Source: Kryptolebias marmoratus (taxonomy: Eukaryota; Chordata; Actinopteri; Cyprinodontiformes; Rivulidae). From it: DNA of 64,000 nucleotides. This document shows positions 23,201-38,200 of the stretch, one piece after another. The notes beneath the pieces were generated by a model. That model was not told where the DNA came from. It saw only the letters and a list, made by a program, of their open reading frames with translations, and made no database searches. The stretch lies in contig NC_051439.1 of assembly GCF_001649575.2 (NCBI RefSeq), positions 14,798,451-14,862,450 of the forward strand. The letters run 5' to 3'. The translations under genes and the position numbers were made by a program. Position 1 is the stretch's first letter. Each line of letters begins with the position of its first letter.

Positions 23201-26200
23201 AAGTTCGTTTGATTTCAAAAGCTCTTGATTAGTCTGTTAATGTCCATTTGATGAAGAGATTTTGGAGGCAGAAGCACAGCTGGATGTGTTGAAGAAGATG
23301 TGTTTGTACCATCAAAGCACTGAACATCCTCTTGACTTCATCCACCTTTTCTTTCTGACTCTGTTTGTTTTATTTCCATGTTACTCAGCAACTTCTGCAA
23401 CACAACCTTTCCCTCCCTTATTTTTGTCCGTACCGGAAACGATCCCATCATGCAGAAACAAAAAGGTTGTCTGAAACTTTTGTTATTTTTATCACCTAGC
23501 TCGTAAACACAGCTTATTTTTTTTCTGAAAGTCGAGATTGCGGGGAACTCCTGCCAAGTTTTTGTCAGACTGCGGAATGGAAAATGGAAAACAGGTTGAA
23601 TAAACATCAAATAAACTTACACAAAAGGAACACTGGATTTATGACACTCATGTAACCTCTTGTTGCGTGCCTGCTGTCTGAGCAATTGTGATGTAATGTT
23701 TTGCACCTCGTATCCTGAGTTTTGATGCATCTGGGTTGTTGTTTTTTTTATTTTCCAGCAACAACACACTATGGGGTTCTCTGAAGGAGCCTGACATCGT
23801 TAACGCCAATGATTTTGAGGATCTTTTTTCAAAGGCCGCTCTGCAGCAGAAGAAGAAGCCCCTGTCAGACACGTATGAAAAGAAAGCCAAAACTAAGAAG
23901 GTACAGTTCTTTGGCTCCAATTTTTATGTCTTTTTTTATTTTAGGTGCTGTCAAATAACTTAACAATTTGTAGCCATGCTTTTTTAAAACAGTTCTAAGG
24001 AAGGTTTTTTTTTTTCTTTTTTGAAACCCACAAACATAAAACAAATGGTGAATAGGAAAGAATTGGACTTCAGCTCTCTTACAGGTCCTCCTCCAGACTT
24101 CTGCCTGCAGTTGCCAGGTTTTGCACTGAGCCAGTCCAGGCAATCGAGTTCACTTCTTTGTGTGTGTGTTTTATCTTCCTTTGTTGTGCAGGACTGTTAC
24201 ATAGACATCTGTGCAAAGCTTATCTTGTAAAAGTCAAGTAAAAGTAGCTTACATAGATACATTTCTGCTGGGTTGATATACCTTTCCTTTAACCCCCTCA
24301 CTTGTTGGTGTCCTGTCAAAATGATGCAACTCTGCACTACTCTGAGAGCCAGCTCTGTGTCAGCATCTCTTTTCTGCTTCATGGTCCTCTCTGTGGCGTC
24401 CAAGCAGTTCAAAATCAGCCACTGCCCCAGACTCGTCCTGCTAAATCCATACACATCCCCTATTCTGATCAATTTGTAAAGGCTCCACTCTGCTCCAGAG
24501 GGCCACTCTGTGTGTGTTTGTGTGTGTGTGTGTGCATCTCTCCATGCAGTCTGGTCACTCAAACTGTCCAACATTTGATCCAACTCAGACGACTGTCTCC
24601 TGTCTTGGCTTACATCAGCTTGGGGGGGAGACTTGACCACTTTAATGGAAACTCTGTTGATACCAATTCATATCAGTCTGAAATAAACTGAGTGTCCAAT
24701 TTAGCATTTGCTGTATGGTGCACTGGATAAAGTTGTTATCTTTGTTTAAAAAATGTTGTTCCCTGAACTTGCTATGCAGTGTTCAGAGTCCAAGTCTGCG
24801 ATTAAAGAAGAAAAGAGAATATCTGGAGTTGTTTTCAGCCAGCTTAGAGGTTCAAATTCCTGGAAAGCTCATCAAAGTAACAGAGACTTGTTTACTTGAT
24901 TTTTTTTTTTAACCCTGAACGTTTATATTCTGGGTGGAAGGGAGAGAAATCATTTGAGAGAGAGAGAAATCATCTGAATCACAAGCTGAGGAGAACTTCC
25001 AAGAAGTTCAGCTTGGGTTAAAAAGAAAAAGGGGGAGAAGAGAACAAGTGAGGGTGTGATGAAGGATGAGACTGAAAATAAGCTGTTACTGAGTTGAAGA
25101 CGACTCGATCTCAGAGGTAGGCTTTTCAAGGAAGAGGGCAAAAAAGAAGAAATGGTTTACAGAAGGATGATATAGATTCTATTAGCAGCCATGCTACAGA
25201 ATGAAATGTTTGACTGTATACAATAGGTTTTTTGCTCTTTTTGTTTGTATATATTTTGCCCCGGTCAGAGTCTATATGTTTTACACTGCGGACTTGGATC
25301 TCCCTCTGTGTGATTACCAATACCAGTCAGCTCACGCACAGACTACCTGCCTCTTGCTTCTGTCAGCACACACTCTCAGTTTAATGTTGCCAGTGGAATT
25401 CTGTTTGTATCTGCATGTGGAGCTTCAGAAACCCCTCGTATCCTCGTTTTGTTTGCACATTCACTAACGTGTGTACATTTCAGTGTGCGCCTTTCGTGCG
25501 TGCGTGTGATGACAAGTCGTTATGCACTTGATCAGAAAGTGTTGCCAGATCATGCTAACGCCACCGCCCGGGGCTCCGAACGGCGAGGGGAGATGAGTGG
25601 GTGGGATTGGAATGTGTGTGTGCATTATGCATATGAGCCACTTTCCTGATTCCCACCAACTGCACTTGCCAAAAAATTTCAAACTCAGGCAATGCGGCCG
25701 ATGCCTATATGTGTGAGTTAATCTTTATCATGTGTGCCATAAAAAAAGAAAAAAAAAAATCAAAGCTCTTGTTTATTCTGGAGCTCTTTGCTCTCTGGTG
25801 ATTAGCATATCAAAGCTCAGGAGATGACATGGAAGAGAGTTCTCCCACCAGAGCAGACCGGGCCGAAACTGGACTGGACTGGACCGGGGGTATAATTGCC
25901 TGCATGTGGTGTAAGAAAAGAAAAAGGGGCACCTATAGAAGAGGGAGGGGGCAGGAATTGGCATGTAGGTGCATTCTTGAGGGATGAGGTGGGAAAAAGA
26001 GACAGATGAGAATGAAGAAATTCTTTTAGCTAAACATGCTTTTGAGTTTGTCTGGGTGCAAACATGTGCGTCAGTAAATGTAATTTCCTACCCACACATG
26101 AACCAAAGCTGCGTCAAGTTTATATGGTGCTGAGCTCCTTAAACAAACTGTTTCTTTATCCAGGTTGTAATTTATGAGCAATCATTATACGTTTATTAAA

Positions 26201-29200
26201 GACATATTTGAAGTCCTGGGTTTGACGTTGGAGAGTGGGCGTCAAACTATCACTGCCGGGTGAAAGTGAGGTATTGATGGGAAGTCTTGATCTGGTATTA
26301 TTGTAATGAATGCCTGGGTGATTCCAGACAAATATTAAAAGTGTAAACTATCTGCACTCTTCTGAATCTACATTGCCTGATATCAGCCACCTGCTTCAGC
26401 TCAAACGCTCTGATACTCCCAGTCTTGTTCTGTTATTTATTTTCACAGCACACTCATTTTTTTTTTAACTTTAAATCTTTATCACCCGCTGCTGAAGACA
26501 AAGGATGAGCAAAAACGTTTTTGCCCGTGACTGTGTATGCGTGTGTTTGTTTGTCCCATCAGCAAAATATCTCATGAATCACTCAACATAATTAAATGAA
26601 ACTTTCAGAAGGTAATCTGTAGGTTGATAATATGTACAACTGGATAAACTTTGGAGTCAGTCCATTCAAGATATCCACCACAGCTGATTGACATTTACCA
26701 ACACAAAAATGGCTGTAACTCAGTCAATTTAACAAATGTTCTGCTAAAATCTGGTGTAGTAAAAGCTGAGAGCCATTCACAACACATACTCCGAGTATGA
26801 CATCTCATGATATTTCATAAGATCATGCATGAGATTAATTTCAGGGTTTGTCTAAAATGGCTACAACGCCATCATTTGTAATAGGAGGATCTTAGTGTAA
26901 AACTCTGGCGTGAAAAATGTCGGGCAATATGCATTGCTTCAAAAAATGCAAGTCCTTTAATCTTTTTCAACAAAACCCCAGGTTCAAAGAATATCTTTCA
27001 GTCCTCATTTTGTCCACAGGAGAGCGCCGTTAGCTCTCTATCTCTACAGGTCTCAGCATCAGCATCGCCCAAGCTGTTTGCATGTCGGAAAGCAAGCATC
27101 TAGCATCACTTGTCCTTTCTCATTAGCTTAACTGTTTAGGCTAATTGGTCAGTTCTGCAGCCTCAGTTAGTGGGAACAGTTTCTAGGCTGATTTTTATAT
27201 TTATTTTTCTTTGTGTGTGTGGCCCGCCCAAAGTGGTTAATTAGAGGTGTTGGGAAAGCCTGGTACTCAGCCGTCTCTCAGGTCCCGAGTGTGGGAGATC
27301 CCTAGTGATCCAGGTAATAGAGCTGGAAGCAGCATGGCACCCACTAATGCCCTGTAATGCAATACCTACTTCTAAGGCTTCTGCTCTCCAGCTCCCACAG
27401 GACAGCCCCGGTAGCCGCCAACGCCATAATACCTAATGAAGAAGCCTGACACATTAACTTTTAGAGCAGGGCTTTACCTTGCCAAAACTTTCTCTGTCTT
27501 TACGGCTAATTCAGTCATAAGTAATTGTGACCATGTGTAAGCACAAATAAAAATCCTGTGAATTTATAGTTTGTTATAAAAGCCTTGCTTCTCTTTGCCT
27601 TTCTCTTCTACACTGTCCTTTTATGGTGCCACTTTTCCCTTTGTACTTTCACTGCGACTTGATCTTCGTAGGTTATTCTAGACACGTGTTCCTGGGTAAA
27701 TTTCAGTGGTGAATGCTTTTTGGGTGAACTCGGCTCCCCCGTTGACAAAGTTGCTCCACATTTCCCAGTTATTTGCACCATTATAATTGGTTGTGATAAT
27801 GAATGTTTGTAAAATTGATCAATGGTGTAATTCCAGAAAATGTAAAGCTCAGACTAATTGAGATTTCAGGCATCATCTTTTTCCTCAGCTTCAAAGTTTA
27901 TTCTGGTTTTACCCAAACTGTCTGTTTCTTTGTTTCAATTATTCAAAATTGTTGCCCCTTCATGACAAGTTACATCCCCACTGGTAATTATTTTTGCATG
28001 TTTCTCTCTGAATCATCAGACCACAACAACTTGAATTAATTATTTATTTATTTTCTAGATTATTAAGCTGCTGGACGGGAAGCGTTCACAAGCAGTCGGC
28101 ATCCTCATATCAAGCCTACACCTGGAAATGAAGGACATTCAACAAGGTGAATATTCACGATGGCTAACATCTCTAGAAGTTTGTGAAAAGTATTCTTCAC
28201 GTCATTCAAGGTAGAAGTTCTGTGATTTAGACTCTACAGCAACAGCCTAAATTTACTTTCCCATTAAACAGTAAACTGAGGTTGACTCCTGATGAAATGC
28301 AGATGGAGTTATTTTTAGAGATGAGATAGTGAACCCTGCAGCAGAGGATAAATTCCTGCCTCTTGACAGCAACTAATTTGTAACTTAAGACACTTCTTTT
28401 GGATTAATTTGTGACTTAAGTGGAACTGGGATGACTTTTCCAGTTACCACAGTGGGAAAGAAAAAAAAGCCTCGATTTGTCAAAATTAGAAATGGCCGGA
28501 GTTGGATAAAAGCAGCCTTTTTAGTTTAGTTTTTTGTTTTGTTTTTTTTTTCTGTCAGGCCTCCTGCACTGGTTAAAATCAAATTGCAATCCCCTTCATT
28601 TAAAGAGCTACACAGATTGATTGCACGCTTGGTAGTTATGTGGAAAATGTAATATGTGTGTGTGTGTATAAACACAAAGTATGTGTGTTGGGGACATCAT
28701 AGATGGGCCAGGAATTAGTCCTGTCCTGGGACTGTGGCGGAGAATGCCTGCCGCCTACTAGTCTGAGCATGCGGCCAGCAGATCTGTTTATTGTAGCCAG
28801 TGACGGTTTCCACAAGCCTAATGGGACTGACACCCCACTAATGATCTAAGCATGTACAAAACCACCTTCTACAGTTAGCAGACACCGGGCTACCACATAA
28901 AACTGCCTCAAACACAAGGCAAACAGCGCATACACTACTGTGACCATCTTGTTTAGATTTTTCTTTTTCCCTTTCCACACAATCCCTTTCCCTCTGTTCC
29001 AGTGTCATTTTGTAGAAAGGGCTCGTTCCCACCCAGCATGAGGCTGTTTCCTTGTGCCTTAATGGGAGGTGAATGTGAAATGGACAATTTGAATTTGACA
29101 ATTAAGGACAGCACCTTTAAAAAGCACTTCTAAAGTCCGGCCTCACCTGCTTGCCTCCCCTTTGTTGCCAAATTAAAAGGACATGGTACATGTAATGTAA

Positions 29201-32200
29201 TTACAGCTACAAGGGAGGGAGGAAAAGACAAGGAGGGGAACGTTAAGAGAGAGAGAGGGGGTCAAAGGCACCGGTCAAAATGACTGGGGGACCTCAAGGG
29301 CCACCATGGTTCAAGGGCAAGGGGAGGCTCCCCACATACACACACACACACACCCTCACATACAAAAACATACACACAGGAGTGAAAAGTGGAAGGAGAG
29401 GGTGTGAGGCCGTTGGCAGGCCGGCTTTGATCTGTCGGTGTGGAGAGATATCCGGCTCCCCTCGGATCAGAGTGCTCCTGTGCACACTGGGGCAGGCCCC
29501 CCTTTGGTGTGTGATTGACGGCTGCATGGCTGAGGGACTGAATAATCCACTCTAATAAGATGTAGGAAATGGACCTCCAGCGTTTTCTCTGATCCAGACT
29601 CTGAGACCACATTGACAGGTTTTCTGCTACAGAACAGCTGCGAACCAGAGTGCAATGATTTGGCTTGTTAGTGTGGGACTGGAGAGGCAAAGGCAGTGTG
29701 GCTGAAAGTGTTTAAATTAATCTGTATGTTTTTACGTTGTAGTTCATCTTATATTCTCTTTGCTTACATAAAATAAGTCAATAGAGGTAATCAAAGATTA
29801 ACTTTAATTAACTAACTTGGGTGGGTTTGAGTCTTTTTGCAATTCAACAGTGAAAACTGGATGAGAAAAATGAAATCCTCTGTCCTTTCTCAGCTGAACC
29901 ACAACTGATTTCTGTATCAGATTATGCATAATTAAGGATAATAATTTAACACTTTGCAGGTCAGATGGGATGAGCTCATGGACAAGTCATGTGCCCAGAG
30001 GCCATAAATTGACAATCACTGGTTCAATCCCAATCATTGCACATTTTATCATCATTTTTATCCCCTCTCAGTTCAGAGTTTAGGTTACCAGCAAATTATC
30101 TACAATTGTCTTTTCTGTTTCTTTTTCCCCCCAATTTTTATTAAATTCCTGCTGTCTGATGCCTTTTATTTTGTTGCGATAAGTAACTAATAGAAAAGCA
30201 GCGTTTGGTGGCTAGCCCTTCTTGGCTGACACCAACCAAACAACTTTTGGCTGATCAAGAGGCAGTGGAGCCATCATTTTAATAATGTCACCCTTTCTCC
30301 CCTGCATCACTAAGCCACAAACCAAAGACACGTCTGAGACACTAAACAGGACTTACTTTCTCTTTTAAAGTTGTTCCTTTCTGCCTAACTGTTTTTTCTA
30401 CTTTGAGGGAAAACATGCAACCTTTTGGCAAAGACTAGAAGCTGCACCCTCTCTTTGTTGCTCGTTTGTTCTTCTACCTTAACATATAATCATTAGTTGG
30501 CTGCTGTAGCTGTGGTGGTTCTGCATGTCGGTTCAGAGGTCAAGCAGTTTTAAAGCTTTCCTCTTTGAGACATTATAAAGGGCTTCGTCCCCCTGATTTG
30601 CTTGTCCTGGTCAAGAGGGGAGAAAATGTTCTTTAGAATTGGTTCACCGTCTGGGGTGTCTGCACCATAATTTCCCTACATAGCTTTTAAATTATTTAAA
30701 TTTTGTGGCCTGGTTGTAGCACACAAGTAGCACGCTGGTTTCAGTCAAATGTACTTTTTTTCATGGTTATGTCAAGTTTTCTTTTTTTCCTGACACACAG
30801 GACATCTTGCAAATTGTTTACATCAAATATAATGATGTTTTATCTAACTTTTAACGATATTACAGAGCTATCATCAGTTTATTTCTCTTGTGGGGCTTGT
30901 TCTTCATTGTCGGCACTTGAAAGGCAGCGTGTTTGGGCCAAGATTTCTCCCATTTATAAGAGTGACAGCTTACAATGAATGTCTTCACTGTTATCTTTAC
31001 CAGCTGTTCTTAATGTGGACAACTCTGTGGTGGATCTGGAGACCATTGAAGCTTTGTACGAAAATGTAAGTAGCTGTGTTTTTCATGAAACAAAGCAGTT
31101 TAATTTTATAGAAATAATTTTATAGTTACTGTTGTATTTCAGCAAAATAATCCACCATACCTTTCATTTTTCTGTGATTCTCAAAGAGAATTATTCAGTT
31201 GTTTTGATGTAGATCTCAGTTACGGACAGCAAGTTGTGTGTTTTCGCAGAGGGCCACCAGTGATGAAATGGAGAAGATAACAAAACATTTTGAGACGTCC
31301 AAAGAAGATGAAGTAAAACTGTTGGACAAGCCTGAACAGTAAGATAATTTTTATTGATTTTTCTAACATTTTCCCAACACGTGAAGGATATTTTACCTTA
31401 ATTAAAGATTATAGACATGGATGACTTCATCACAAAGTAAAAGAATTTACTTTGCATATCAATACCTCATAGATATCAATATATTATTGTATGATTTCTC
31501 ATATTATAATAGAAATATATAATTATTTTGGGGGAAAAAAAAGTATTCATTAATGGATGTTGCTTCAGTAGTTCCGGTCGGGGTTAGTTAATCCAGACCA
31601 GTTAATGAAGCTTGGATCCAGTGGTGCCGCTCTGCCTAGCCTTCCTATTTCCATGTTTGACCAGAGCTGTCACTATAGCTGCCTGAGTCATCCTTACTCA
31701 GTGTCTACCTCCATCAGCAGACCGTAATCACACAGGATGTAACCGCTCCGCTCCCCTCCGACACGGCACTGTTTACATAAGTCGTCCCGCATCAGGCCAG
31801 AGCTACCTTTGATCAGTCTCTGTGCACCGCTCGTTGCTTTCCCTCCACCCGACCCCTTGGACCTTTCAAACCCAACGGAGCAGCACCACTCATGACTATC
31901 AGCTGCCTGCCTGCGAACAGCAACATTGACTCAGCCGGCCTGTGTGGGGAAGCTCGGCCTGCCAAGGCCCCAGAATAGTTCTTCCTGTTAGACATTTTGT
32001 TTAATTCTGTCATAACACATCACACCCCATTCCTCCTCCTCCTCGCCCCCCCCTAATTTTTTTGTCTTCCAGGTTTCTCTACGAGCTCTCCCAGGTTCCT
32101 GACTTTGCAGGCCGAGCCCGCTGCATCATTTTCCAGTCAGTGTTCCTTGACACCATCTCCTCCATACGTCGCAAGGTGGTGATCATCTCCAGTGTCAGCA

Positions 32201-35200
32201 AAGTAAGAACAACAAACACTGCTTTAAAAGTATCGTTAAGCCATTTGAAGGGTTACTAACCTGAACGTTTGTTTGTCTGTATCAGGAGCTGCTGGACTGT
32301 AATAACTTGCAGGATGTAATGGGTCTCGTTCTGGCCTTTGGGAACTATATGAATGGAGGGAACCGCACAAGAGGTCAGGCTGATGGTTTTGGGTTGGAAA
32401 TCCTCCCTAAGCTAAAGGATGTCAAGAGCAAGGTATCCACGACTTAAAAACTTCTAGGATTGCTTTGATATTTTGATGCTTGTTATGCAAAAAGATGAGA
32501 TTTTCTTCTTTAATCGTTTTTTTATCAGGACAATCGAATCAATCTGGTGGATTATGTTGTTTTATACTACCTGCGCAACTTTGACAAAGTAAGTCAAATT
32601 ATGCCCTTCAAAACAATGTTTTCTCTATATTTAAACAGCTCTTTCAAACTTGTATACTTTTGTGTTTGTTTTCAGTATGCTGGTACAGATAAGAGTGTGT
32701 TCCCTCTGCCTGAACCTCAAGACTTCCTCCAGGCTTCACAGGTCAACTTTGATGACCTAGCCAAAGACATCAGAAAACTAAAGAAAGATTTAACTGGTAG
32801 GTCATGCCATGTTATATCTAAAGCTTTCTTTTCACTGTAGCTAATAAGTTTTAGGCCTGGCACAAACAGATCCATCTGCATTGATCTCACCTTCCACAGT
32901 GTGAGGCATTGATGGTCTTCAACCAGTGCAGATGGACTACCATGCAATCCTATACCTACCCCACTAAACAGTAGATTTTTGTCCACAATTACTTTTTTTC
33001 CATTGCAGAGCAGAACTACATGACCAAGAATGCCTAACCCTTTACATTCCCCCAAGTGTCATCAACTCATTACAACATGTAGACGTGTGTTTGGAGATCA
33101 CCACTGGGCACAGAAGCATATTCACGACCTTCCATGTGACAGTGTGTAAAATTTTACAGCTTGGACCATCTCTGCATCATTCTTAATCATTCAGTGTAAT
33201 TGTGTACATTACCATCTTTCACCAAAGCAGTTTAAATGTAAATGCACTTCTTATGGACCCTTCCAGCTCCCACTCAGAGAGGTTTGTGTGTATATTCAGA
33301 ACCTCGAAAAGGCCTGCGGCAACTTTTCCCCGTTTCCAGACACCGTATCTTGACCGCCATGTCTTCATAACACCACAGCTTCTCCTGTTTTGGCACAGAT
33401 GGAGGTATATTTCAAAGTATGTTTGTGTCCAGAGCATTTTTAGAGCATGAGTATGCTCTAAAAACGCATCTACATTCCTGTTTGGTGAGGCAACATCACA
33501 GCAACAAATGGTGAATAAATAAACACATACACTTTTGATGTTCTTATGCTTGCTGTGTCCTTGCTGCTGAGCCATTCCAGCCAGGCAGCCAGTTAGTCTT
33601 GGCCATGCTGAGGTTAAAGGCGATGCCCCTTGGTGCCCCTGGTGTCTGTGGTTATTTAAATCAAGCAATAATACGGCATATGAAAGCAATTAGATATGCT
33701 CCACATTGCTGTTAAAGCCCTCTCCTCTCTGACCTGAGGGAAAAACACAAAGAGGCTGCTAAAGTACCCAGACCCACCTCAAGCTGTCACTCATTTATTA
33801 GGAAAAATGGAAGACCTGAAGACAATAAATGCAACACAAGGGCCCTCGTATTTGATCTCTGCTGAAGCACAGTCTGGCACAGTAGTCCTAGGGGGTATTA
33901 ACATCGCAGGGCGGGTGGGCACTGAATTCTGGAAGTCTGGTGAGTTCCACCTATGACTTCCACCATTTTTATCCTCTCCAGCCGCCAGGACTAAATATTT
34001 ATGCCTGGCTATTATAAACCAGCCTGAAGAACACAACTGGTCTTAATTATAAAGCTAACACAGATCTCCTTTATCCACATTATAAACGCTGTCTGATACT
34101 GAGAAGCTAACACTGAATCATGCTTTGGTTTACATTCCCTGTTTGACTTTGAGTAAAGCAGCCTGGCCCTTACCTGATCCTAAGGTGGGGAATGAAGTGA
34201 TTGGTGGTGTCTTGCCCTCAAGACTTGGGTCAAAGGTCTGGAGACTTGGTACTAATGATGAGAAATTCACCTCTCTTTGACTAATCTCCTCCTTCAAGGT
34301 TTCCATATCTGTATAGGAACAAGTGTCATACGCGCACCAGCAGGAGTTATGACTTTCTTTTGCTTCAGTAGTTGTCAGGGATGCTCAGAGACAGATCGCT
34401 GTCCACTTGGCTGCCCTCTTTTTCACTGGCTTGTGGAGAAACATGATCCACTTTTGATGGGGCTTCCTGTTTGGGGAGAGGGTGATGACCTCTCTCTTGG
34501 CTCCACTCAAGGGAGAAGGATGAGTGAGAGGCTGCGAACACCTACTGTAGGACTCAGATTTAGTCTATTCCACAATTTATGTGTGATTTCTCATTTTCTT
34601 TGTTTTATTTTTAGGTATGTTTTTTGGAATGCTGTTTTGCATTCTTTGTGCTATTTTAGTCAAAAATTTTATTTTTTTCTAGTTCTTTAAGTTGCATTTT
34701 CAAATGTTCACCTTCAGACCACTGAGTATGTGCTAAAAGATTCCTTTAGCTGCTGTTTAATCAAACAAGCCACGACGGCAGGGATGCAAACAAATGAAAT
34801 AGGATCAAATAAAAAGAAACAGTCAGAGCTCATTTGCTACTCAGGGGAGTTTAGTGTTTCACAGAAGGCCTGGCCCAGGTTAGGCATTCATCACTGTGGC
34901 AAATCAGACTGTCCTGATTTTAAATGGCCCTTAATGTCAAGTTCAGGCAGGGCCTTTAGCCTGAGCGCCGTTTTACGACAGAGGCTCCACTTGAAACAAC
35001 GCGTGTCCAGCCGGCATGGAGAGGTACCATCACCTAAACAAGACAAAACTAAACTGCAAATGATTTGTTGCAAACTGTTATTCAATATTAGCTTGCTTCT
35101 TACTTTTAAATAAGTATTTCTACAAATGTCATTAAACCTGAGAATTAGCTCCTTTATCAAAATAGACTTTTCACATACATAATTTAATATAAATATGTAT

Positions 35201-38200
35201 TTTCTCATTTGGAAAATATATTTTAATGATCCATATTTCCACGTTTTTACTAAGATAATTGTCTAATTTTAAAGAAAGTTCTGTTTCAAGCCATTACTTG
35301 TCATTGTTGCACTCTTCAACAAGTATCTCATAGAAGGGTTGTTAGACAGATACTGGCTGATTTATGAGGGATGGAAAGGGGAGTGAAGGTCTTACCATTT
35401 CCCTGCTGAGGCAGTCTTTGGCTGGCCTTCTTGAGGGGCTATAGTGTTGGGTTTTTTTTTGTTATTCTAAAGAAAGGAGAGCTGAAAGCCTGGCAGTCTG
35501 CTGGAACTAAAGATTATTAGAGATCAGTATGAGAACTCACTTTCCAGGTGTAAATAACTAGAATACAGCAGGAACACAGCACTGATTTACCATCAAGGAA
35601 ATAACATCGCAGCAAGTTTTTATGAGCGTGATTATAAATTTTTAAAACTGAGACAACTGTCTTGGGGGAATTATTAAATTAGCGTGAACTGCTGCTCAGC
35701 TGGTGTCTGGTCTTTCGGCATCAATGTGCAACAGGAAACACGCAGGTCGTGTGTATCTCTGCTGTGATGTCAGTGTCATTTATTGGCTCCCTTCATGTCT
35801 GTGCTTTTTCATGATCTTCTGTCATGTGAGAGTGAGTGTGTGGGGGGTGGGGTGTTATTAAGTCATGAAACCCGAAAAAATTGTATGGTTTCATCTGATC
35901 ACTTGCTTCATATTTAGTATCTTCTAACTCCTCGTTGACGTAGAGGAGAGTCCTGCTTGTGAATAAACTTTTCCAGAATGAGTGATCACTCACAGACAAT
36001 GTCTGAAACTCCAGCATTTAGTTTTTATTCTTTACAGCTGTAGTGTTTTTTTTGTGGGCTTCCTCCTCACAGCCTTCGCTGTCTGGACCACATTTGGAAG
36101 GAAGCCCCCTCTAAATTGTAGACTTGCTGTTTTGAGCACCGTTTTAATAGGTGCTTTTGAGTCGGGGGATTTTTGGTGGAGAAATGTGGTTTATCCAAAC
36201 AGAATCTTTGGATTGTTGCATTTGTATGGTCACTGCTTTCTGTTTTTTTTAAACTGGCTTTTACTATAAATATAAGTGTCATGGCAACCAGAGTATATGT
36301 CTGTATATAATTACCTCTTATTTATATAGCTTACGCGTTGTGTTTCCTCCTTAATTTATGGAGGCGTTTGATAAATAAAAGATGTACCACATTGCAGGTG
36401 CAGCAGCTTCTCATGCAAATATGTGAAAGCCAAGCCAAACGTCGGATGTAGAAGCAGCGACAAAGCAAAGTCAGACCGCGGCCAGACCAGTTAATGCTCT
36501 TGTTCTGATGCAGAACTATTTAGCTCTGCAGTCATAAGCAAGTTAAGGTATTTATTGAAGCCATTAATGACTTACAGGTTGGAGGATTGTGCCAAAGTTG
36601 TTTCACCAGACGCCTGTGTGTGTATGGTAACCCGGGCTTACAGTTAAGAGGAAATGGGGAAAGGTTCGGCTGGAACACACTCAGTCGAGTCTGTTTCCTC
36701 TGAGATTGTGTGAGTTGGATCATTTGGCATGAAAACAAAAAAACATCTACAAACCACAAACACATCTGCCACGCTCACTTGCACGGAGGAGCCCTGAAGG
36801 CAGGATACACTGCAATCAGAGCGATACCACTTTATTTCACATTATTGAGTAATGTCATTGGATTTTTGATCAAATTCACTTTGAGGAAATAAAAAACCAC
36901 AACATTTTAAAAAAAATGTGTTAAATAACTGCTTATATGAGTGAAATAAAAAGGTTTAAAACACAAAATAACTAAAATAGAAATAAAATAAAGTTTTTGT
37001 TGCAGAATTTACAGTGAACCTTTTACCAATGAAATCTTCTTACAGAACATTTTGTTTAAAATAAATACTGTTTTTCTGTTTTCGGTTCATTTATTTAGAT
37101 GAATGTGTTAGGGGGACTTGCCATTGTTCACTGTGCAGATGTAAACAATCTGTTTAGAACTTTGATGTGTTTCACTTCACTTTGTAATCATGTAATTTCA
37201 TTCACGTCATAACTCAGATGCAAGTCATTCTGTGGCATCAGCATATTACACGTGTGGACATTAGGAAGGAAAATTTCAACCAAGAAGATGTAGATCCTGT
37301 CCTGATAAAAGACCTAAAAAAAGTCTGTGCCTTGTACATCTGCTCTGACAAATGATAGGTGATTCTTTAAGGCAAATATACTCAAAGACTTGTGAAGTAT
37401 TCATCACGTGGACACTAACAGCATGAACTGTCGGTCATACAGAAGTAGTGTTTCCACTTTTCATGAAGCCAAAAATCCCTTCAAGCTATTGTAAAAACAA
37501 CCATTTCTTCTGTGATCCAAATACATTTTATTCATGAGCAGTATAGGTGGATTTGTTTCTGTCACATAATCATTTGGGACTTTTCCCAATAAACAGCTTT
37601 TACAGATTCCCCCTTTAAATGCTTCATTTTCTTCTCCTGCTGCCTGTTCCGTCATTAATTGTTTTTCTTTTTTACTTCTTTTTGTTTCCTTTCTGCCAGC
37701 TTGCGAGAAGGACGTGGAGAACGTGTGCGGTAATTCATCAGACGAACATCTGCAGCCCTTTAAGGAAAAGATGGAGCTCTTCATAGCTGAAGGTAAATCC
37801 TGATTCTTCTTTTTATCTGGAGTAAAGACAGAAACGTCTCTGTTCAGACATTGCCTGTCATTTGTTCTTAATTCTTAAGCTTTATTTAGTTCCATCCTAA
37901 ATAATGTGACTACCAATGCGGACACTGAAGAAATGTTATTCAGGCTAAAGAAAAACCTGTTTGTTCTCACCCACTTAAACTGACTCATAATGACACACCC
38001 ATGTCCTCACCCTCAGATAGTATTTTTTGCTGTTTGGTTCTGCGCATAGGTTGACCTGTGATGTGACACTGTTAAGAAAATTCCCATCATCTTCAAAGGT
38101 AAAACATCCATGTAGACATAAAAATTAAAGGCACAAGGATAGAAAAGCTCCAGCTTCCAGACACACAGCATGGCACCTCTAAAAAGAGAGTTATATGTAT

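Larger units (their letters stand above)
23901..28058 (+). other. fmn1: fmn1 intron, 4.2 kb
   Basis: It contains a TG microsatellite (about 24507-24534), a purine-rich stretch near 24950-25060, a family A repeat (26484-26968) and a non-repetitive enhancer-like block (27190-27560, see findings). No exon was recognised. Confidence 0.65.

Noticed and set aside
24197..24691. Overlapping open frames on both strands in the fmn1 intron
   Set aside because: They span a TG repeat and lack homology, splice or codon signals.
29262..29690. 142-codon minus-strand frame in an fmn1 intron
   Set aside because: It reads through a CA/TG repeat (CVCVCV) and has no homologue that I can recognise.
33202..33689. 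156-codon minus-strand frame and an overlapping plus-strand frame in an fmn1 intron
   Set aside because: No recognisable domain, low complexity in parts, no plausible splice context. Treated as chance.
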